Shown here: piece by piece, positions 1 through 7,726 of the stretch | Layout of the letters: the number at the start of each line of letters is the position of its first letter | Numbering within the stretch: position 1 is the stretch's first letter | Assembly: GCA_035384605.1 (NCBI GenBank) | Contig: DAOOIV010000110.1 | Location: forward strand, 1 to 16,432 | Reading direction: 5' to 3' | Source of the DNA: Phycisphaerae bacterium | GTDB lineage: Bacteria > Planctomycetota > Phycisphaerae > UBA1845 > PWPN01 | Length of the DNA: 16,432 nucleotides | Position numbers and translations under genes: made by a program | Notes under the pieces: model-generated | Told to the model about the DNA's origin: nothing | Databases searched by the model: none | Seen by the model: the letters and a program-made list of their open reading frames with translations, nothing else

Positions 1-79
1 TATCGAGACCAAGACAAATCATGTTGCCATCCTCCGATTCTGGCGAAAACACCCTCTTGACAGGACGGGGCGCGATCGG

Positions 80-390
80 CTAATCTGAGAGCCAGTGTAA
101 TCGACCCCGGCCTGCGGTTTTCCGCAACAAGAGAGAATTCGCAGGCACCGCCTTCGGGCGACCGCCGTAGCTCGTGTAACCCACGACCTGCGGCTTTTTG
201 TTATCGTCGGTGTGGCCACTGGGCCCATACGATCCTCGTCAACCCCGAACTCCGTCAGGTTCTGCATCGAGAAGCAGTCTCTCGGGGCGTACGCCAGTGA
301 TTCGTTGAAGACCCAAGGGATGGCCCAGATGTAATCATGCAGTTTGCGGGGTGTATTCCGGACCGGCCGTGCCGTGAAGCGCCCGTTCAT
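80..390 (-). pseudogene. Possible frameshifted small gene
   Basis: A reading frame starts at the ATG whose first base is 390. It has a good ribosome binding site (AGGAG, 399-403, 8-base spacing) and overlaps the stop of the preceding frame as ATGA, the usual sign of translational coupling. About the first 55 codons (MNGRFTARPVRNTPRK...) have mostly G or C in third position, as in real genes here. From about position 225 that bias drops in this frame and appears in another one, which reads ...GHTDDNKKPQVVGYTSYGG... and stops at a TAG at 80-82. I infer one gene of about 100 codons with a frameshift near 215-230, either a mutation or a sequencing error. Read without the shift, the frame runs to 19 and gives 123 residues. 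I do not recognise the family. Confidence 0.35.
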
Positions 391-653
391 ACAAACATCT
401 CCTGAATGGACAACAGAGCCATTATCGCCGCAAGCAATGGGGAAAGCCAGAGGAAATGATAAATGCCGAAAGCTGGGTGCTGATAGCCCCCCCTCAGCGC
501 CTCGCTCCCTTCTGCCGGTCCCCTCTCTTTTCGTGCTTGGTGAATCATCATCGTACCCGGCGCAGTGCTGGTGTGCCCGCGGTGAGCGATGATGTTGGCC
601 GCCAGCTCGCGGAGAATGATCGAGCGCAGGCTGATGCTCGTAGTCCCCTCCAC
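387..653 (-). CDS. Small hypothetical protein with C-terminal membrane segment
   Basis: An 88-codon frame with a GTG start at 653, ending in TGA at 387-389 that overlaps the next ATG. It begins 41 bases after the stop of the secreted beta-propeller gene on the same strand and could be co-transcribed with it. The N-terminal part (TTSISLRSIILRELAANIIAHRG) has strong G/C in third position. The C-terminus (YHFLWLSPLLAAIMALLSI) is hydrophobic enough for one membrane helix. The ribosome binding site is weak (GGCGGA) and the middle has flatter codon use, so the start and even the reality of the gene are uncertain. No family is recognised. Confidence 0.3.
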   Translation of the reverse strand: MEGTTSISLRSIILRELAANIIAHRGHTSTAPGTMMIHQARKERGPAEGSEALRGGYQHPAFGIYHFLWLSPLLAAIMALLSIQEMFV

Positions 654-693
654 ATGGTCCGCCAGGGCAAGCCGGGCGGCCGCGGATGCCCGC

Positions 694-2109
694 TCAGGCC
701 GCGGGATCGCAGCTCTTGTCGGCCAGGACATCCGGACCGCTGAGGCAGTCGACAAAGATGGTCATGTCGCCTTGGTTGACCAGCCCGTCGTTGTTGAAAT
801 CGGCGATCCCGCAAGGAGGCTGTACCGTCTGCCCGGCCCCGGTAAGACAAGCTTGGAACAAACCGAAGTCCCGCTGATCGACGTCCCCGTCCCCGTCGAC
901 GTCCGGACCGACGGTGCGTATGATCATGCTCACGGCGACGTGCTGGTCGGTGTTCCAGGCATTGCCCGCAACGGTGATCGTGGCATTGTAGGTGCCGCCA
1001 AGCTTGCCGTCGGCCACAAAGGACACGGTGTGCGAATTGGGCGACCCGGTCGACGAACCGGAATCCGGTGTTACGGTAAGCCACTCAACGTCGTCACTGA
1101 TCGTGTAGTCCAGCGTCCCAAAGCCCTTGTTGGTCACCGTGAAGACACTGTCAGCTGGATCGCCCTCGGCAATCCATACGGAGGTCGTGATGACCTCGGT
1201 GCTCAACTTGATCTCCGGGCCCGGTGGCCGGTAAACCGCAATCCCGTCCAGGTGCCAGTTCGGCGTGCTGAAAAGCTTGACGGTGCCGCCCGTGGCGGGG
1301 TCAAACTCGAAGATGCCCCCGTTGGAACCTCTGGGAGCGGCGATCCAGATCTTGGTGTCCATCCATGCCAGCCCCTTGGGTTCGCACGGTACGCTGTATT
1401 CGGCGACCGTCAGACCGTTGGGATCCGCCGGATTGTAAGTGGGATTGGTAAACAAACGGGACACATCCAGCTTGTAGAGCTTCCTTGCCGCCACGTCCGA
1501 GTGCCATAGCCAGCCATAGCCGTTGTTCCCCGGCTCCCAGAGCAAACCTTGAGCAATAGTCCCCGGAATATTGCACTTGCCACCCGCAAGCGGTGGGGCG
1601 GTAAAGGGGGCAATCTGCGATCCATCAGCCGGGCTGACACGGGTCAACATGTTGCCTGTAAGACCATCGCGAACGGCCGTGATCCACAACCCCGTGCCGT
1701 CCCACGCGAGGCCCTCGAGAATGCCGCCCGCCGTCTCGCCAGGAAACTGAGGCGTGATCAGTCCCGGCGGAATGTCGACGGCCCCGGTGTCCTTGTCGAT
1801 TCGCCTGGCCCCGTCGATGCTCTGGTTGCATGTATCTTTGACCACCGCCCACATGCGGTAATTCGCGTCAAAGTCAAGCTCGTCCAGAAAGCACCCGGCC
1901 GGGCTGGGCAAGGTCTTGAGGATGATGCAGTCCGTTCCATCCGGGTCCGGCGGAGTCTTCTTGTTAAACGGGTCGATCTCCATGATCCGGTTGTTGCCGC
2001 CCTGGTTATCGCCCTGGTCAGCCACCCACACCCTGATCTGGCCGAGGGCGATGGACGTGCCCGGAGAGGCTGCCAGAAAGACGACTGTGCAGACGAACCG
2101 CTTGGACAT
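694..2109 (-). CDS. Secreted beta-propeller-like protein with BACON-type and dockerin domains
   Basis: A 471-residue exported protein. Residues 1 to about 24 (MSKRFVCTVVFLAASPGTSIALGQ) form a signal peptide. Residues 25-295 contain repeated short blades such as GLAWDGTGLWITAV, KGLAWMDTKIWIAAP and WHLDGIAVY, which resemble the strands of a beta-propeller. Residues 300-397 (FTVTNKGFGTLDYTIS...WLTVTPDSG) look like a BACON/Ig-like domain. Residues 403-458 hold two EF-hand-like dockerin repeats (DVDGDGDVDQRDFGLFQACL and DFNNDGLVNQGDMTIFVDCL). I chose the ATG at 2109 because GAGGAG lies 8 bases upstream; an in-frame TTG at 2133 would place that site inside the gene. The substrate is unknown. A role in extracellular binding or surface attachment is inferred from the domains. 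Confidence 0.85.
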   Translation of the reverse strand: MSKRFVCTVVFLAASPGTSIALGQIRVWVADQGDNQGGNNRIMEIDPFNKKTPPDPDGTDCIILKTLPSPAGCFLDELDFDANYRMWAVVKDTCNQSIDGARRIDKDTGAVDIPPGLITPQFPGETAGGILEGLAWDGTGLWITAVRDGLTGNMLTRVSPADGSQIAPFTAPPLAGGKCNIPGTIAQGLLWEPGNNGYGWLWHSDVAARKLYKLDVSRLFTNPTYNPADPNGLTVAEYSVPCEPKGLAWMDTKIWIAAPRGSNGGIFEFDPATGGTVKLFSTPNWHLDGIAVYRPPGPEIKLSTEVITTSVWIAEGDPADSVFTVTNKGFGTLDYTISDDVEWLTVTPDSGSSTGSPNSHTVSFVADGKLGGTYNATITVAGNAWNTDQHVAVSMIIRTVGPDVDGDGDVDQRDFGLFQACLTGAGQTVQPPCGIADFNNDGLVNQGDMTIFVDCLSGPDVLADKSCDPAA

Positions 2110-2117
2110 GCGCGCAT

Positions 2118-2123
2118 CTCCTC
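2118..2123 (-). promoter_or_regulatory. Ribosome binding site deciding the 2109 start
   Basis: GAGGAG on the minus strand, 8 bases before the ATG at 2109. It supports MSKRF as the N-terminus over the upstream TTG frame. Confidence 0.7.
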
Positions 2124-2186
2124 TTGGAAGCAAGCCTCAAAGTCGTCATTCTCACACTGGACCGCCACGCCGCGACTACCCCTCCT

Positions 2187-2215
2187 AAGCTAGCAATCGG
2201 CCCGCAATGAGTCAA
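2187..2215 (-). promoter_or_regulatory. Candidate sigma-70-type promoter for the beta-propeller gene
   Basis: On the minus strand, TTGACT (2210-2215) is followed by a 17-base spacer and TAGCTT (2187-2192). A TG one base upstream of the -10 gives an extended -10 element. The start of transcription would be near 2180, leaving a leader of about 70 bases. The rest of the gap between the divergent genes (2216-2434) shows no gene; a weak TGTACA/TATCAT pair with a 19-base spacer lies at 2345-2375 before the plus-strand gene. Confidence 0.45.
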
Positions 2216-2434
2216 TCATTCATTAAACGTTGGATAAGGCTGCCTTACGAAGGCAGGGCATGGTCGAAATCCTCGCGGCGGACGAGACCTGCCGACGATT
2301 CCTTTTTCAGGGATGCGCCCGCCGGCGATGGTGCTCGCCACGGCTGTACAAATCGCAGTGCAAATCAGGTATCATCTGCCTTTGCAGGTCTTTTCGTTCG
2401 GCCGGCCCGGACGGCGAGCGTATGCGTGTTCGTT

Positions 2435-2441
2435 AAGGAGG
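2435..2441 (+). promoter_or_regulatory. Strong ribosome binding site
   Basis: AAGGAGG, 4 bases before the ATG at 2446, is the best Shine-Dalgarno match in the window and fixes the start of the membrane protein. Confidence 0.8.
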
Positions 2442-2445
2442 AACC

Positions 2446-3081
2446 ATGAATCAGGAAGACTTCTCTGGCCTTGAGGGGCAGCCCCAGACGCAGACGCCTC
2501 CCCCGTTGACCCCGCCGATCCAGCCGGGCCCGCTCGCCCGGCCCGCAGGCTATTCTCCATACTCATCTCCGATACCGGTCTGGCCGACCGTTATTGGCGT
2601 CGTCGGGATTGTGCTTGGCAGTCTGGGCCTGTTGGGCGCAATCTGGGGAGCCGTGGCTCCCCTGGTCATGAAAACGCTCTTTCCGAACATGGCCGCCGAC
2701 CCGGATATGCCGCACTTCTCCGAGCGGTGGATCCAATCGACCATCATATCGGGTGTCGTCTCCAGCGCGGTGGCCATCATTCTGATTGTGGCGGGTGCGG
2801 GAATGCTTAAACGAACGGCCTGGAGCCCTCGGGTTGCTCGAATCTGGGCCGTCATCAAAATGGTCCTTGTGGTCGCTAACCTTGTCGTGGCCTTTCAGAT
2901 CCAACAATCGACCATGGCAAATATGGCCCAGGTCGGCGGGCGCGGAATGGTCGTCAACGTCAACTTCCTCACGATCCCCAGCATCTTGTTTGGGTTGCTC
3001 TGGGGGTGGGCGCTGCCCGTGTTTCTGCTGATTTGGTTCAGTCGCGCGAGCATTAAGGAACAGGTGTCAAAGTGGACCTGA
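2446..3081 (+). CDS. Four-helix membrane protein of unknown function
   Basis: A 211-residue integral membrane protein. A proline/glutamine-rich cytoplasmic-looking N-terminus (residues 10-45, PQTQTPPPLTPPIQPGP) is followed by hydrophobic segments at about 47-74, 99-121, 131-152 and 174-198, and a short charged tail. There are no catalytic motifs and I do not recognise a named family. Small proteins with proline-rich heads and four helices often sit next to Yip1-type proteins, and the next gene here has such a domain. The two genes are 74 bases apart on the same strand and may form an operon. A role in membrane organisation or envelope regulation is only a guess. Confidence 0.8.
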   Translation: MNQEDFSGLEGQPQTQTPPPLTPPIQPGPLARPAGYSPYSSPIPVWPTVIGVVGIVLGSLGLLGAIWGAVAPLVMKTLFPNMAADPDMPHFSERWIQSTIISGVVSSAVAIILIVAGAGMLKRTAWSPRVARIWAVIKMVLVVANLVVAFQIQQSTMANMAQVGGRGMVVNVNFLTIPSILFGLLWGWALPVFLLIWFSRASIKEQVSKWT

Positions 3082-3155
3082 GCGGTGCGACAGCAGCAGC
3101 GGTGATCCAAAGGCAAGACTGTGCAACCGTTTGAGAGGCGACGCGTCCAACGACA

Positions 3156-4646
3156 ATGAGATGCAAGACGTGTGAGTATCGACTGTGGAATCTGCCGGCG
3201 CGCCGCTGCCCGGAATGCGGCACCCCCTTCAAGCCGAGCGACTACGAGTTCACCATCAACAGCGTGCAGTTCTGCTGCCCGCACTGTGGCCAGTCATACT
3301 ACGGCACCGGCGAGCGAGGCCATCTTGTCCCCGTGGAATTCGATTGTGTCGGCTGTGGCCGGCATATCCACATGGACGAAATGGTGCTGCTTCCGACCGA
3401 GGGCGTCGAGGAGAATCAGACCAGGATCGAAAACGCTCCCTGGCTTGAGCGCGCGGCGCGGGGTCGGGTCAGGGCATGGTTCTCGACCGTGGGCATGGCT
3501 TTGATTCGTCCCGCCCGTCTCATGGAGATGTTGCCTGAGGAGGGTGCCACTGGGCAGGCGATGCTGTTCGGCATCATTACTACTCTCCTCGTTGTGCCGC
3601 TGGCCCTGTGGCCGTTCTTTCTCTTGCCCCTTGTGTTTTTCGTAAGCGGTTTTGGCGGCCTCGGGTTGGGTGAGGTAGCCGGCTTGATGCTCGTGGCGAT
3701 CGTCGCCGCCGCAGTCGTGTTGGTGTCAATGTTTGTATGGGCGTTGACCATCCATGGGCTGCTGCGGATAACGGGCGAAACGGCAGGGGGATTGGGCCGT
3801 ACATATCAGGCGGTATTCTACGGCAGTGGTGCGAACGTCGGCAGCGCTCTGCCCTGCATGGGTATCTACGTCGGGTGGATCTGGTACGTGATCAGCACGG
3901 CGATCATGGTCAAGTCGAGACAGCGCGTCTCGGGCCTGCGGGCGGCGTTCGCAACGGCTGCATTCCCGGTGTCGCTTCTTGTGGCGATCATCGGATTCTA
4001 CGTCTGGTTCTTCTTGTCCGTAATCCCTGGCATTCCCCCCGCGGGACCGGCGGCTGGGTTCCCGTTCGCCGCCACGATGCCCGTTGGGCAAATGAACCGC
4101 ACGGTTCTTGACGCCATTTTGATCTATGCCGGCGATCATGACGGGGCAGGACCTGACCACGCCGCTGAGCTGGTGGCCCGCGGGTATCTGCGCGCGTCCG
4201 ACCTGGTCCTCCCCGGATCACAGACGAAGGCCGACCAGATCGTGATTGGCGAGACGACGTTGGTCGGTCTTGAATCGATGCGCCGCGAGCCGGCACGAAA
4301 GGAAGCCAGGGCGGCCTCGGCGAAATTACCGCCGAACACCGTTGCCCATCGCCTGGGCGATTGGGTATTCACGTGCCACGGCGTTACACTGAACCCGCCG
4401 CCGGACGGTCGTATCTGGCTCGTCGTTCAATGCCTCGACCCGGACGCAAATGCGGAAGCTTTTTCGAGCGATGTGATTGCATGGTGTGCGGACGGAACGA
4501 TGGTGGTTCTACCCGATTCAGAATTGGCTGCCGGGCTCCGCGATCAGAACTCCCTCAGACGACGCCTCGGTCTGTCCCGTCTTCCCGACCCCCGCCAGGT
4601 CACTCACGGCCGGCCCGCGGTAAACGATGAGGCGAGGAAACGATAG
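3156..4646 (+). CDS. Zinc-ribbon / Yip1-like membrane protein with pilin-like C-terminal domain
   Basis: A 496-residue protein of unusual composition. The N-terminus has paired cysteines, C3/C6 with C18/C21 and C41/C44 with C64/C67, consistent with two zinc ribbons. Helices lie at about 136-166, 172-205, 225-252 and 265-292, with a spacing like Yip1-family membrane domains. After residue 305 a soluble region (TVLDAILIYAGDHDGAGPDHAAELVARGYL...VIAWCADGTMVVLPDSELAAGL) resembles the C-terminal half of planctomycete type II secretion/prepilin-like proteins, which end in an ADGHV-like motif. The start has no good ribosome binding site; ATG 3156 is kept because the first zinc-ribbon pair begins two residues later. 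The function is unknown. The stop is 22 bases from the stop of the convergent neighbour. Confidence 0.8.
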   Translation: MRCKTCEYRLWNLPARRCPECGTPFKPSDYEFTINSVQFCCPHCGQSYYGTGERGHLVPVEFDCVGCGRHIHMDEMVLLPTEGVEENQTRIENAPWLERAARGRVRAWFSTVGMALIRPARLMEMLPEEGATGQAMLFGIITTLLVVPLALWPFFLLPLVFFVSGFGGLGLGEVAGLMLVAIVAAAVVLVSMFVWALTIHGLLRITGETAGGLGRTYQAVFYGSGANVGSALPCMGIYVGWIWYVISTAIMVKSRQRVSGLRAAFATAAFPVSLLVAIIGFYVWFFLSVIPGIPPAGPAAGFPFAATMPVGQMNRTVLDAILIYAGDHDGAGPDHAAELVARGYLRASDLVLPGSQTKADQIVIGETTLVGLESMRREPARKEARAASAKLPPNTVAHRLGDWVFTCHGVTLNPPPDGRIWLVVQCLDPDANAEAFSSDVIAWCADGTMVVLPDSELAAGLRDQNSLRRRLGLSRLPDPRQVTHGRPAVNDEARKR

Positions 4647-4650
4647 GGCA

Positions 4651-4663
4651 GCCGCCGCGCGGC
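4651..4663. terminator. Possible hairpin between convergent genes
   Basis: GCCGC-CGC-GCGGC forms a 5-bp, GC-only stem with a three-base loop. It sits inside the 22-base gap between the convergent stops at 4646 and 4669. It could slow polymerase from both sides, but there is no T-tract, so it is not a typical intrinsic terminator. Confidence 0.4.
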
Positions 4664-4668
4664 CGATC

Positions 4669-6456
4669 TCACCTGAGACATGAAATGGGTGGCGCGATCC
4701 CCTCGCCGCAGAGGCATTGCACGAACAGAGCGAAGTCGGACTGGCCGATGACATCATCATGATCCAGCTCAGCGGCGGTGCAAGCCGGTGATATCGGGTT
4801 TCCAGCAGTCGTGTAGCAGGCCTGAAACAACCCGAAGTCCGCCTGGTCCACGTCTTCATCTCCGTCCATATCGCCGCGATAACCCGGAAAGACCCCCCAA
4901 ACCTCAAACTCGGGGATTCGGGCGTGGTTGTCGACCCCCGCATCGGTAATGTATAAGCGAACGTAGCGAAGGGTTTTGGGAGTGACGTAGCTGCGGTTGA
5001 TGATGCTGGCCCGGATACTGTTATCGATTGTGCCTTCGGTCGCCCACGGACCAGAGAGGCTCGTGGCGGTCTGGATTGCCAGAGCTTCAGCGTTGTAGCT
5101 GGTCGGCTCCCCGGCGGCCCCCGCCAGGCGGATGATGTACCCGTCCACCGTCCGGTTGCCCCCCAGGTCGAGAGCCAGCCAATGCGGTGGGGCGGTGGCC
5201 GCACTGACCCACTTGCTGCTCACCGAGACAACCCCATCAATTGCATTGCTCCCCGACCAGTCAGGCCCGTACACCGAGTCCGTCTGCACTGTCAGGGAGT
5301 ACGGGGCGAGATTCGTTCCCGTCGGCGGGTTGCTGGTGAACACGACGTCGGAGCGGTACTTCTGAGCTACGGCGGCGTCAAGATCGGCAAGGATTTGCGT
5401 CTTCTGAGGAATGCCGTCGATTCTCCATGGGTCCCCGGACCATCGATACATGTTGACACACCGGAAAACCGGCTTGCCGGCAGCCGGCGCATCTATCGTG
5501 TTCCACCGGTTGATCTCGGCATAGATCTCCTGCATCCAGCCGGCTTGATACGGCTCACGGCCCGGCTCGCTGTCCGGGTAGGTCCCGTCCCAGGAATACA
5601 GACCGTTGCACTCCGTCGCGTACAGCGGCAGATCGTACATGCTGCTGGGAATTCCGTAGTTGATCCAGTCCTTGTAGACGTAGAAGCTGAAATACAGCAA
5701 CTGGCCGGCAGCATTGACTTTCTGCGTACTGTGAATGTCTGCGTAGTCGTAGCCGCGGGAGTTGATATGCACGGCAATCCCGTCAGGTCCCGGGCCACTG
5801 CCCTGGATTGTGGTCAGCATCTGGTTCATGTATTGAACCCAGTTGATCGGGTTGCCGTCGTGGGTGTATCCACACACGCTGCCGGGACCGTAAGGCCCGC
5901 CAAAGGGGGCGATGGCTTGGGTGCAGACTTTGTGCACCGGCCGAACCGCCTTGATCGCGTTGTAAACCTGCCGGAAACAGTCGGCGTAGCTCTGAGGTGA
6001 AACATAGGGCTTGTGGCTGCCCACCGGTGGCCATTCGCCGGCGAGATTGGTCTCGTTACCAATCACCCAGATGCTGCAGCCTTGGCTGTTGGAGACGAAG
6101 TTGGCACAGCGCGTGGCGAAGTTGGCGTATTGGTCCGGCAGGGGGATAGTGCCGCCCGATTCGCAATACCCGTTGTTGATTCGGCAGATGACGGTATGGC
6201 CTTGGTTCGAGAACGAGCGGAAGTCGATCCCCCACGTCTCGGCCGGGTTGTGACCAACGGCCACGGTCGCCGTGATCCAGCCGGTGACACCGCCGCCGGT
6301 CAAGTGGTTGAGGTATTCCTGTGGCGACGGCGAGTGATCATGGATCCCATAGAGATACGGGCTTTCCTGAGCGACAAGGAACGTACTACAAGCCGCCCAA
6401 ACCCAGATCGCCAGCGCCTGGTACACCCGGTTGCCACTCACCGTTTGACAAAGCAT
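4669..6456 (-). CDS. Secreted glycoside-hydrolase-like protein with F5/8 (CBM32-like) and dockerin domains
   Basis: A 595-residue exported protein. Residues 1 to about 30 (ending TFLVAQ) are a signal peptide. Residues 31-370 look like a TIM-barrel of glycosidase clan GH-A. WVIGNETN places a possible acid/base glutamate at E135 after strand 4, and LPLYATECNG places a possible nucleophile at E282 on strand 7. Residues 380-522 match a discoidin/F5-8 type C domain (SGSNAIDG...WLALDLGGNRTVDGYIIRL...LRYVRLYITD). Residues 528-585 are paired dockerin-like repeats; the second (ELDHDDVIGQSDFALFVQC) is degenerate. ATG 6456 is chosen for its GGGAGGG site. I cannot assign a GH family or substrate. Extracellular polysaccharide cleavage is inferred. 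Confidence 0.82.
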   Translation of the reverse strand: MLCQTVSGNRVYQALAIWVWAACSTFLVAQESPYLYGIHDHSPSPQEYLNHLTGGGVTGWITATVAVGHNPAETWGIDFRSFSNQGHTVICRINNGYCESGGTIPLPDQYANFATRCANFVSNSQGCSIWVIGNETNLAGEWPPVGSHKPYVSPQSYADCFRQVYNAIKAVRPVHKVCTQAIAPFGGPYGPGSVCGYTHDGNPINWVQYMNQMLTTIQGSGPGPDGIAVHINSRGYDYADIHSTQKVNAAGQLLYFSFYVYKDWINYGIPSSMYDLPLYATECNGLYSWDGTYPDSEPGREPYQAGWMQEIYAEINRWNTIDAPAAGKPVFRCVNMYRWSGDPWRIDGIPQKTQILADLDAAVAQKYRSDVVFTSNPPTGTNLAPYSLTVQTDSVYGPDWSGSNAIDGVVSVSSKWVSAATAPPHWLALDLGGNRTVDGYIIRLAGAAGEPTSYNAEALAIQTATSLSGPWATEGTIDNSIRASIINRSYVTPKTLRYVRLYITDAGVDNHARIPEFEVWGVFPGYRGDMDGDEDVDQADFGLFQACYTTAGNPISPACTAAELDHDDVIGQSDFALFVQCLCGEGIAPPISCLR

Positions 6457-6462
6457 CTGATT

Positions 6463-6469
6463 CCCTCCC
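6463..6469 (-). promoter_or_regulatory. Ribosome binding site deciding the 6456 start
   Basis: GGGAGGG on the minus strand, 6 bases before ATG 6456. An in-frame TTG at 6501 lacks such a site and would add 15 residues ahead of the signal peptide. Confidence 0.65.
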
Positions 6470-6659
6470 GACCGGCTAACGGAGTCTTGCCTGCTACCCA
6501 ATCATACACCGTGACATCTGGCCATGCTGCGCCTCTCAGAAAACCCCGGACGAAAGCCTTCGGACTGGCCCCCCGGTTCTTGTTTGCCCAAGCCATTTGC
6601 GTCTCGTAACATCAGATCAGCCTTGAATCGGCGATTGGGATGATCAACGGAGACTGCAT

Positions 6660-7262
6660 TTGGCCGGCAATCCATCTGACACACCGCACGACCGCAGGGC
6701 CATGTTTCGGCTTGGCCTCAAGAGGCTTGTCGCCCCCCTCGCGGAGTTCATTGAACAGCGGCTGCCGGCCGTTGAAACCGCCGGGACCGCAACCGCCCGT
6801 GAGGTTCTCCGGCCCCCCGGAGCCTTGCCCGAGCCTGAGTTCCTGGCCAGATGCTATCGTTGCGGCAACTGCGTCGAGGTCTGCCCCGCCAAGGCGATTC
6901 ACCCCGTGAACCGCCAGAACATCGAGAGGGCCGGCACGCCCTATATCGACCCTGACTTGGCGGCGTGTACGCTGTGTGACCAGTTGGCGTGCATGAAGGC
7001 CTGCCCCAGCGGGGCCTTGCAGGTGATCGGCGATAAACGCCAGATCAAAATGGGAACGGCTGCAGTCGACCGCCGGCTGTGTCTGAGACGATCAAGCAGT
7101 CTCTGCACGATCTGCCTGGATACGTGTCCGATTGGCAGGGAAGCCATCGACATTTCCGACGGCGGCGAGCTGCAGGTGAACCCCATGGCCTGCGTTGGCT
7201 GCGGAACCTGCCAGTACAACTGCCCCGTACGTCCTCGGGCCATCAGGGTTGTGCCTCGCTGA
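6660..7262 (+). CDS. Polyferredoxin with four [4Fe-4S] sites (NapG/MauM-like)
   Basis: A 200-residue electron-transfer protein. Four cysteine sets are visible: C65/C68/C71/C75 (CYRCGNCVEVCP), C103/C106/C111/C115, C141/C149/C152/C156 and C178/C181/C184/C188 (CVGCGTCQYNCP), enough for four [4Fe-4S] clusters. The order and the leading DRRAMFRLGLKRLVAPLAEF segment resemble NapG/MauM-type ferredoxins, but no twin-arginine signal is seen, so it is probably cytoplasmic. I prefer the TTG at 6660, which has GGAG 7 bases upstream and keeps the DRR segment. ATG 6702 is the alternative and lacks a clear site. No nap, mau or dehydrogenase gene is adjacent, so the partner is unknown. Confidence 0.82.
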   Translation: MAGNPSDTPHDRRAMFRLGLKRLVAPLAEFIEQRLPAVETAGTATAREVLRPPGALPEPEFLARCYRCGNCVEVCPAKAIHPVNRQNIERAGTPYIDPDLAACTLCDQLACMKACPSGALQVIGDKRQIKMGTAAVDRRLCLRRSSSLCTICLDTCPIGREAIDISDGGELQVNPMACVGCGTCQYNCPVRPRAIRVVPR

Positions 7263-7272
7263 CAACTGGCCA

Positions 7273-7364
7273 ACCACAGACCCAACGCCGGCGATAAATG
7301 CATGCCTGACCGGCCTGGAACGCCGACCCCCAAACCACATCTTCCGCGCCGGCGATGAACGTAT
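7273..7364 (+). repeat. Two-copy direct repeat with 61-bp period
   Basis: ACCACA, 8 variable bases, then GCCGGCGATRAAYGYAT occurs at 7273-7303 and again at 7334-7364 with identical internal spacing. On the minus strand both copies can be read as related peptides (HAFIAGVGSVVG, DTFIAGAEDVVWG), so this may be a remnant of a coding or dispersed repeat. Confidence 0.55.
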
Positions 7365-7596
7365 CTCGGACTCCCCATGCCGGATGCCGGACGTTCTGTT
7401 TTGTGCTCCTGATTAGTGTGTGGAGACGCTTCAACGACAAAAAATGTGGCAAGAGTCAGCCCGACGGAAGGGTCGTAACTGTTGATATGATAATAGCTTA
7501 AGCTTGCGTGCTCTCACGAGCTGCGAAATGGTCGACTTTCAGTCTTGCCATCTGCGGGTCTGGCCCGTTAAAATGTGCTGAGAAGGCGGAGTGGTA

Positions 7597-7639
7597 CGCG
7601 TGAGGGGTTGAGCGAAGCGTTATCCTGCGGCCCCTCGCG
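7597..7639. other. Stem-loop
   Basis: GAGGGG (7602-7607) pairs with CCCCTC (7631-7636), and CGC (7597-7599) pairs with GCG (7637-7639) across a GT bulge. A small inner stem (AGCG/CGTT) can form in the loop. No T-tract follows, so it does not look like a simple terminator. Confidence 0.45.
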
Positions 7640-7676
7640 AGTTTACGGATGATGGCGGAAATGATGTTAGAATCCG

Positions 7677-7726
7677 CGCACAAGGGATTGGCCGTTCGGC
7701 GAACCCAATCCGTCACACTTTGTGCG
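7677..7726. other. Nested stem-loop upstream of a secreted dockerin gene
   Basis: CGCACAA (7677-7683) pairs with TTGTGCG (7720-7726), GGATTGG (7685-7691) pairs with CCAATCC (7705-7711), and GTTC (7694-7697) pairs with GAAC (7701-7704). Eighteen Watson-Crick pairs are thus nested, interrupted by a 1x8 internal loop and a CC bulge. The structure ends 77 bases before the ATG at 7804. It could be a leader RNA element, a small RNA or a protein-binding site. Confidence 0.5.

Noticed and set aside
589..1509. Long plus-strand open frame opposite the beta-propeller gene
   Set aside because: It lies antisense to a gene with a signal peptide, domains and ribosome binding site; its product is arginine/valine-rich with no recognisable domain. 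Similar antisense frames at 5182-6000, 6013-6609 and 10269-11228 were rejected for the same reason.
7587..7640. tRNA-like segment (GGCGGAGTGGTACGCG resembles a D-arm)
   Set aside because: No T-arm consensus, no anticodon stem in the right place and no acceptor stem can be drawn.
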